A DNA stretch of 34,577 nucleotides from an uncultured Eubacteriales bacterium. GTDB lineage: Bacteria; Bacillota; Clostridia; Oscillospirales; Oscillospiraceae. The DNA lies in NCBI GenBank assembly GCA_959602365.1, contig CAUGSS010000027.1, positions 1 to 34,577 of the forward strand, in the 5' to 3' direction. The notes beneath the pieces are model-generated. The model did no database searches and was not told where the DNA came from. It was given only the letters and a program-made list of their open reading frames with translations. Within the stretch, counting starts at the first letter, position 1, and each line of letters begins with the position of its first letter. The position numbers and the translations under genes were made by a program. Shown piece by piece: positions 30,036 through 34,577 of this stretch.

Positions 30036-30072
30036 GCGCCGCTTCCGTTCTATCAAAGAAAGGAGCGAACAC

Positions 30073-30672
30073 ATGACAGGCATTGAAAACATCACAGGCC
30101 GCATTCAGGCCGACGTCCAGGGGGAGATCGACCGCATCCAGGCCGACGCCCGGGCGGAGGCGGAGAAAATTTCCGCCTCCTATGCCGCCCGGGCCGACCG
30201 GGAGTGCGCCGATCTGCTCTCCCGGGGTGAAGCCGCCGCCCAGGAACAGGCCCGCCGGCTGGTCTCCGCCGCCGGCATGGCCTCCCGCCAGATGACCCTG
30301 GCGGCCAAGCAGGAGATGCTGGATGAGGCCTTTGCCCTGGCGCTGGACAAGCTGACCCAGCTGCCCGCGGAGGAGTATGTCCCCCTGCTGGCCAAGCTGG
30401 CAGCCGGCGCCGCCGCCACCGGGCGGGAGGAGATCATCCTCAACCCCCAGGACCAGGCAAATCTAGGCGCCAAGGTGGTGGAACAGGCCAACGCGCTGCT
30501 GGCCGCCGCCGGGCGCACCGCTTCCCTCACCCTCTCCCGGCAGACCCGCCCCATCCGGGGCGGCGTGCTGCTGAGCGACGGCACCGTGGAGGTCAACTGC
30601 GCCCTGGAAACCCTGGTGCGGCTCTCCCGCGACCAGGCCACCGGCGAGGTGAGCCAGCTGCTCTTCCAGTGA
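30073..30672 (+). CDS. ntpE: V-type ATPase peripheral stalk subunit E
   Basis: 199-residue subunit E. A long N-terminal coiled coil (about 5-100, rich in Ala, Glu, Arg) pairs with the G/H subunit, and a globular C-terminal domain binds the top of the A3B3 head: EEIILNPQDQANLGAKVVEQ, then GGVLLSDGTVEVNCALETLV near 163-182, the characteristic end motif of the family. A good AAAGGAG site precedes the ATG at 30073. It sits between K and C as in the standard order. Confidence 0.93.
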   Translation: MTGIENITGRIQADVQGEIDRIQADARAEAEKISASYAARADRECADLLSRGEAAAQEQARRLVSAAGMASRQMTLAAKQEMLDEAFALALDKLTQLPAEEYVPLLAKLAAGAAATGREEIILNPQDQANLGAKVVEQANALLAAAGRTASLTLSRQTRPIRGGVLLSDGTVEVNCALETLVRLSRDQATGEVSQLLFQ

Positions 30673-30739
30673 GATCTGCAGCCCGTCGCGTCAAATTGGC
30701 CCCCTGCCCCAGCGGCAGCGGGGAAAGGAGGACGAACCA

Positions 30740-31738
30740 TTGGCCAAACTCAAAGATACAGATTATCTGTTTTTGTCCACACGGATCCGGGTGCTGGAGC
30801 GCAGTCTGCTGACAAAAGAGCGCATGGAGCGGATGCTGGACGCCTCTGCCCCTGCCGACGCCGCCAAGATCCTGCAGGAGTGCGGCTATCCCGAGATGGA
30901 GGAGGTCAGCGTGGACAGCGTCAACGCGATGCTCTCCCAGGCCCGCGCCCGCACCTTTGACGACCTGAGCTTCTTCGCCCCCGATCACAGGATTGTGGAG
31001 GCATTTCAGGTCAAATACGACTATCACAACGCAAAAGTACTGCTCAAATCCGAGGCCCGGGGGGTAGACGGAGCGCAGCTGCTGGTGGACACCGGGCGGG
31101 TCCCTGCCCCCCAGCTTCAGGAGTGTGTCCGCGCCTCCGACTTCCGGGGGCTGCCCGGCCGGCTCGCCCAGGCCATTGTCACCGCCCGGGAAACCCTGGG
31201 CGCCACCGGGGACCCCCAACTGTGCGACTTTGTGCTGGACCGGGCCTATTTTGAGGATATGCTGGACCTGGCCCAGCAGAGCGGCTCCGGTTTTTTGGAG
31301 GGCTATGTCCGGCTGAACATTGACGTGGCCAACCTCAAAAGCCTGGTGCGCACCCTGCGCATGGGCAAAGACGCGGACTTCCTCCGGGGCGTGCTGTTCT
31401 CCGGGGGCAGCGTGGAGACCTCCCGCATTCTGGCCACGGTGAACGCCGGCACCTCCATCATCGACCTGTACGCCTATTCGCCGCTGAACAGCGCCGCGGA
31501 ACTGGGCGCCGCCGCCGTCTCCGGCGCTCCGCTGACCCAGTTCGAGAAGCGCTGCGACGATGCGGTGATGGACTATATCAGCTCCGCCAAATACGTCGCC
31601 TTCGGAGAGGCGCCTGTGGCGGCCTATCTGGCGGCCAAGGAGAACGAGTTCACCGCTGTGCGCATTATCATGACGGGCCGTCTGGCGGATCTCAGCGCCG
31701 ACGTGATCCGGGAAAGGCTGCGTGAGTGCTATGTATAA
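30740..31738 (+). CDS. ntpC: V-type ATPase subunit C (d-type rotor socket)
   Basis: 332-residue AC39/subunit d-type protein that couples the central shaft to the K ring. Typical features are DTDYLFLSTRIRVLERSLL near the start, ILQECGYPEM (about 45-54) and three repeated helical lobes, ending with LADLSADVIRERLRECYV. The start is TTG at 30740 with GGAGG 8 bases upstream. Its end overlaps the start of subunit F. It stands between E and F, its normal place. Confidence 0.92.
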   Translation: MAKLKDTDYLFLSTRIRVLERSLLTKERMERMLDASAPADAAKILQECGYPEMEEVSVDSVNAMLSQARARTFDDLSFFAPDHRIVEAFQVKYDYHNAKVLLKSEARGVDGAQLLVDTGRVPAPQLQECVRASDFRGLPGRLAQAIVTARETLGATGDPQLCDFVLDRAYFEDMLDLAQQSGSGFLEGYVRLNIDVANLKSLVRTLRMGKDADFLRGVLFSGGSVETSRILATVNAGTSIIDLYAYSPLNSAAELGAAAVSGAPLTQFEKRCDDAVMDYISSAKYVAFGEAPVAAYLAAKENEFTAVRIIMTGRLADLSADVIRERLRECYV

Positions 31739-32042
31739 GATCGCAGTACTGGGCGACCGGGAGAGCGTCATGGGCTTCAAGGCCCTGGGGCTGGACGTCA
31801 TCACCGCCGAGACCGTGGAGCAGGCCCGCCGGGACCTCCACGAGATGGCCCGCGATCCCGAATATGCCATCATTTATCTCACCGAACAGTTAGCCGCCCA
31901 GATGCCAGACGAGGTGGACAAATACAAGGACCGCCTCACCCCCGCCGTCATCCTGATTCCGGGCAAGGCGGGCAGCCTGGGCATCGGCATGGAAAACATC
32001 ACCTCCTCCGTGGAGCGCGCCGTGGGTGCCGACATCCTGTAA
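31731..32042 (+). CDS. ntpG: V-type ATPase subunit F
   Basis: 103-residue central-shaft subunit F (G in ntp nomenclature): MYKIAVLGDRESVMGFKALG at the start, IIYLTEQLAAQMPDEVDKYK in the middle and PAVILIPGKAGSLGIGMENI near the end, all family-typical. The ATG at 31731 overlaps the last codons of subunit C by 8 bases. A GTG at 31722 would add three residues and is possible; ATG is chosen because it gives the usual MYKIAVLGD start. It modulates rotation and ATP hydrolysis. Confidence 0.92.
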   Translation: MYKIAVLGDRESVMGFKALGLDVITAETVEQARRDLHEMARDPEYAIIYLTEQLAAQMPDEVDKYKDRLTPAVILIPGKAGSLGIGMENITSSVERAVGADIL

Positions 32043-32087
32043 CCCCGGCCTTTACTGATCCCCAAAAAGGAAAGAAGGTTCGAAACA

Positions 32088-33860
32088 ATGGGCAAAATTG
32101 TCAAGGTTTCCGGCCCGCTGGTGGTGGCCACCGGCATGGCCGACGCCAATATGGCCGACGTGGTCCGGGTGGGCGAGCAGCGCCTGATCGGCGAGATCCT
32201 CACCATGACCGGCGACGCGGCCTCCATTCAGGTCTACGAGGAGACCTCCGGCCTGGGCCCCGGCGCAGAGGTGGTCACCACCGGCTCCCCCCTGTCGGTG
32301 GAACTGGGCCCGGGCCTGCTGGAGAACATCTACGACGGCATCCAGCGCCCCCTGGAGGGCATTATGGCCAAGACCGGCAGCGCCAGCATCACCCGGGGCG
32401 TGGAAGTGGCCGCCCTGGACCGGGATAAAAAGTGGGACTTCGTGGCCACCGCCCAGGTGGGCGACCAGGTGGTCACCGGCGATTTCCTGGGCCAGGTCCA
32501 GGAGACCCCCTCCATTCTCCACAAGATCATGGTCCCCGCCGGGGTGTCCGGCACCGTGGAGTCCATCTCCTCGGGCAAGTACACCGTCACCGACACGGTG
32601 GCCACCATCCGGCTCGCCGACGGCAGCCTGAAAGAGCTGACCATGATGCAGAAGTGGCCGGTGCGGGTGGGACGGCCTTATAAGAAGAAGTTCACCCCCG
32701 CCACCCCCCTTCAGTCGGGCCAGCGGGTCATTGACACCATGTTCCCCGTGGCCAAGGGCGGCACCGCCGCCGTCCCCGGCCCCTTCGGCTCCGGCAAAAC
32801 CGTGGTGCAGCACGCCCTGGCCAAATGGTCTGATGTGGATATCGTGATCTATATTGGCTGCGGCGAGCGCGGCAACGAAATGACCGACGTGCTCCGGGAG
32901 TTCCCCGAGCTGGTGGACCCCCGCACCGGGGAGTCCCTGATGAAGCGGACGGTGCTGATCGCCAACACCTCCGACATGCCCGTGGCCGCCCGGGAGGCCT
33001 CCATCTACACCGGCATCACCATCGCCGAGTACTTCCGGGACATGGGCTACGACGTGGCCGTCATCGCCGACTCCACCTCCCGCTGGGCCGAGGCCCTGCG
33101 TGAGATGTCCGGCCGGCTGGAGGAGATGCCCGGCGAGGAGGGCTATCCCGCCTACCTGGCCAGCCGCATCGCCGAGTTCTACGAGCGGGCCGGCGTGGTC
33201 CAGTGCCTGGGGTCCGACGAGGACCGCCGGGGCAGCCTGACCGCCGTGGGCGCCGTCTCCCCTCCCGGCGGCGACCTGTCCGAGCCGGTCAGCCAGGGCA
33301 CCATGCGCATCGTCAAGGTGTTCTGGAGCCTGGACTCCTCCCTGGCCTACCGCCGCCACTTCCCCGCCATCAACTGGCTGAGCTCCTACTCCCTGTATCT
33401 GGACACCCTGAAGCCCTGGTTCGACGAGCACCTGGGCGAGAGCTTCTATGACAACCGGGCCCGGGCCATGAGCCTGCTCCAGGAGGAGGCCAGCCTGAAC
33501 GAAATCGTCCAGCTGGTGGGCAAGGACAGCCTGTCCCCCGCCGACCAGCTCACCCTGGAGACCGCCAAGATGATCCGGGAGGACTTCCTGCAGCAGAACG
33601 CCTTTGTGGACATCGACTCCTTCTCCGACTACCGCCGCCAGGCCATGATGATGCAGCTCATCCTGGACTACGACAGCCAGTGCCGCGCCGCCATCCAGAA
33701 GGGCGCCCCGGTGGCCGACCTGTTCGCCATCGACGCCCGGCTGGGCATCGGCCGGGCCAAGAGCGTGCCGGTGGACGAGTATGAGGCGGTCTATGCCCGC
33801 ATCGCCCAAGAGATGACCCAACAGATTGACGAAATCGCAGCGAGAGGAGAGGTTGACTGA
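32088..33860 (+). CDS. ntpA: V-type ATPase catalytic subunit A
   Basis: 590-residue catalytic subunit. The P-loop is GPFGSGKT (231-238), and GCGERGNEM (257-265) follows with the catalytic-site residues. The bulge domain specific to A-type subunits lies at about 110-185 (VAALDRDKKWDF onward). SRWAEALREMSGRLEEMPGE is also diagnostic. ATP hydrolysis here powers ion pumping, or ion entry makes ATP. The ATG at 32088 has a GAAAGAAGG site about 8 bases upstream. It ends TGATG into subunit B. Confidence 0.97.
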   Translation: MGKIVKVSGPLVVATGMADANMADVVRVGEQRLIGEILTMTGDAASIQVYEETSGLGPGAEVVTTGSPLSVELGPGLLENIYDGIQRPLEGIMAKTGSASITRGVEVAALDRDKKWDFVATAQVGDQVVTGDFLGQVQETPSILHKIMVPAGVSGTVESISSGKYTVTDTVATIRLADGSLKELTMMQKWPVRVGRPYKKKFTPATPLQSGQRVIDTMFPVAKGGTAAVPGPFGSGKTVVQHALAKWSDVDIVIYIGCGERGNEMTDVLREFPELVDPRTGESLMKRTVLIANTSDMPVAAREASIYTGITIAEYFRDMGYDVAVIADSTSRWAEALREMSGRLEEMPGEEGYPAYLASRIAEFYERAGVVQCLGSDEDRRGSLTAVGAVSPPGGDLSEPVSQGTMRIVKVFWSLDSSLAYRRHFPAINWLSSYSLYLDTLKPWFDEHLGESFYDNRARAMSLLQEEASLNEIVQLVGKDSLSPADQLTLETAKMIREDFLQQNAFVDIDSFSDYRRQAMMMQLILDYDSQCRAAIQKGAPVADLFAIDARLGIGRAKSVPVDEYEAVYARIAQEMTQQIDEIAARGEVD

Positions 33861-34577
33861 TGATCAAGGAATACCGCACCATCCAGGAGATCGCCTCCCC
33901 GCTGATGGTGGTTAATAAGGTTCAGGGCGTCACCTATGACGAACTGGCCGAGGTGGAGCTCACCGACGGCTCCGTCCGCCGGGCCAAGGTGCTGGAGGTC
34001 AACGGCGACACCGCCGTGGTCCAGCTCTTCGAGTCCGCCGCCGGCATCAACCTGGCCCAATCGAAGGTCCGCTTCCTGGGCCACCCCCTCCAGCTGGCCG
34101 TCAGCGGCGATATGCTGGGCCGGGTCTTCAACGGCATGGGCGAGCCCATCGACGGCGGCCCGGCCATCCTGGCCGAGGAATACCGGGACATCAACGGCCT
34201 GCCCATGAACCCCGCCGCCCGGGACTACCCCAACGAGTTTATTCAGACCGGCATCTCCACCATCGACGGCCTGAACACCCTGGTCCGGGGGCAGAAGCTG
34301 CCCATCTTCTCCGGCTCCGGCCTGCCCCACGCCCAGCTGGCGGCCCAGATCGCCCGCCAGGCCAAGGTGCTGGACGGGGAGAGCAACTTCGCCGTGGTCT
34401 TTGCCGCCATCGGCATCACCTTCGAGGAGTCGGAGTTCTTTGTCCAGGAGTTCCGCCGCACCGGCGCCATCGACCGCACCGTGCTGTTCACCAACCTGGC
34501 CAACGACCCCGCCGTGGAGCGCATCGCCACCCCCCGGATGGCCCTGACCGCCGCGGAGTACCTGGCCTTTGAGAAGG
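33860..34577 (+). CDS. ntpB: V-type ATPase subunit B (partial, runs off window)
   Basis: The first 239 residues of the non-catalytic B subunit, open at the window end. It starts MIKEYRTIQEIASPLMVVNK, with the B-type beta-barrel to about 75, then MGEPIDGGP and GLPMNPAARDYPNEFIQTGI. At the nucleotide-site position it has SGSGLPHAQLA instead of a P-loop, as expected for the non-catalytic subunit. The start is ATG at 33860, overlapping the subunit A stop (TGATG). Subunit D is expected next, beyond the window. Typical full length is about 460 residues. Confidence 0.95.
   Translation, partial: MIKEYRTIQEIASPLMVVNKVQGVTYDELAEVELTDGSVRRAKVLEVNGDTAVVQLFESAAGINLAQSKVRFLGHPLQLAVSGDMLGRVFNGMGEPIDGGPAILAEEYRDINGLPMNPAARDYPNEFIQTGISTIDGLNTLVRGQKLPIFSGSGLPHAQLAAQIARQAKVLDGESNFAVVFAAIGITFEESEFFVQEFRRTGAIDRTVLFTNLANDPAVERIATPRMALTAAEYLAFEK

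Noticed and set aside
32052..33821. 589-codon minus-strand frame opposite V-ATPase subunit A
   Set aside because: Antisense shadow of a highly conserved gene.

Overview
The window reads as a chromosomal segment of a GC-rich, Gram-positive, anaerobic and probably spore-forming Clostridia member. An Oscillospiraceae-type gut bacterium (Flavonifractor/Intestinimonas/Lawsonibacter-like) is the best guess. Support for this comes from strong GGAGG-type ribosome sites, a BceAB-type exporter, a Clostridium-type NADP secondary alcohol dehydrogenase, a free-standing oxaloacetate decarboxylase alpha chain, a SpoIIQ-like sporulation protein and an ntp-type V-ATPase operon. No rRNA, tRNA, CRISPR array, integrase or insertion sequence was seen. 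The genus is inference.

Layout, left to right. 1-447: short tandem repeats, then a Bce-type operator and promoter. 448-3778 (+): BceA/BceB-like antimicrobial-peptide ABC exporter, translationally coupled to an alpha/beta-hydrolase-fold protein that lacks its nucleophile. 3848-6576 (-): LicD-like transferase and a nucleotidyltransferase/PLP-enzyme fusion, probably a cassette that makes and transfers a phospho-amino-alcohol. 6829-8823 (+): DMT permease, a 42-residue membrane peptide and a crotonase. 9227-10282 (+): NADP secondary alcohol dehydrogenase, convergent with a biotin-less OadA (10444-11946, -). 12233-14186 (-): tyrosine phosphatase and ThiI. 14329-15632: an EcsC-family protein with an EF-hand, divergent from a small XRE regulator. 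15677-17919 (-): MnmE and a diacylglycerol-kinase-family lipid kinase. 18140-19210 (+): IlvE. 19275-20360 (-): a TIR-Sel1-repeat protein. 20512-22570 (-): FGGY sugar kinase and an RpiB-family isomerase, divergent from an AraC regulator (22725-23642, +). 23768-24649 (+): SpoIIQ-like LytM protein. 24738-25259 (-): zinc-ribbon membrane protein. 25452-25571 (+): 39-residue peptide. 25711-25950 (-): SecG. 26296-26727 (+): MarR regulator. After about 540 bases without a gene, 27275 to the end (+) carries the V-ATPase operon in the classical order G/H-I-K-E-C-F-A-B, cut inside subunit B.

Most of the window is housekeeping or core metabolism. The parts most worth a second look are: (1) the cytidylyltransferase/PLP fusion plus LicD; (2) the TIR-Sel1 protein with its own promoter; (3) the SpoIIQ-like gene, whose Shine-Dalgarno sits inside the upstream terminator and whose candidate sigma-F promoter would start transcription within that hairpin; (4) the EF-hand EcsC protein with two palindromes between it and its regulator; (5) the V-ATPase K subunit, which keeps all five Na+-ligand residues. 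Long open frames antisense to the real genes are abundant because of the GC content and are left out. Promoters were read by eye against sigma-A or sigma-F consensus and have not been tested.
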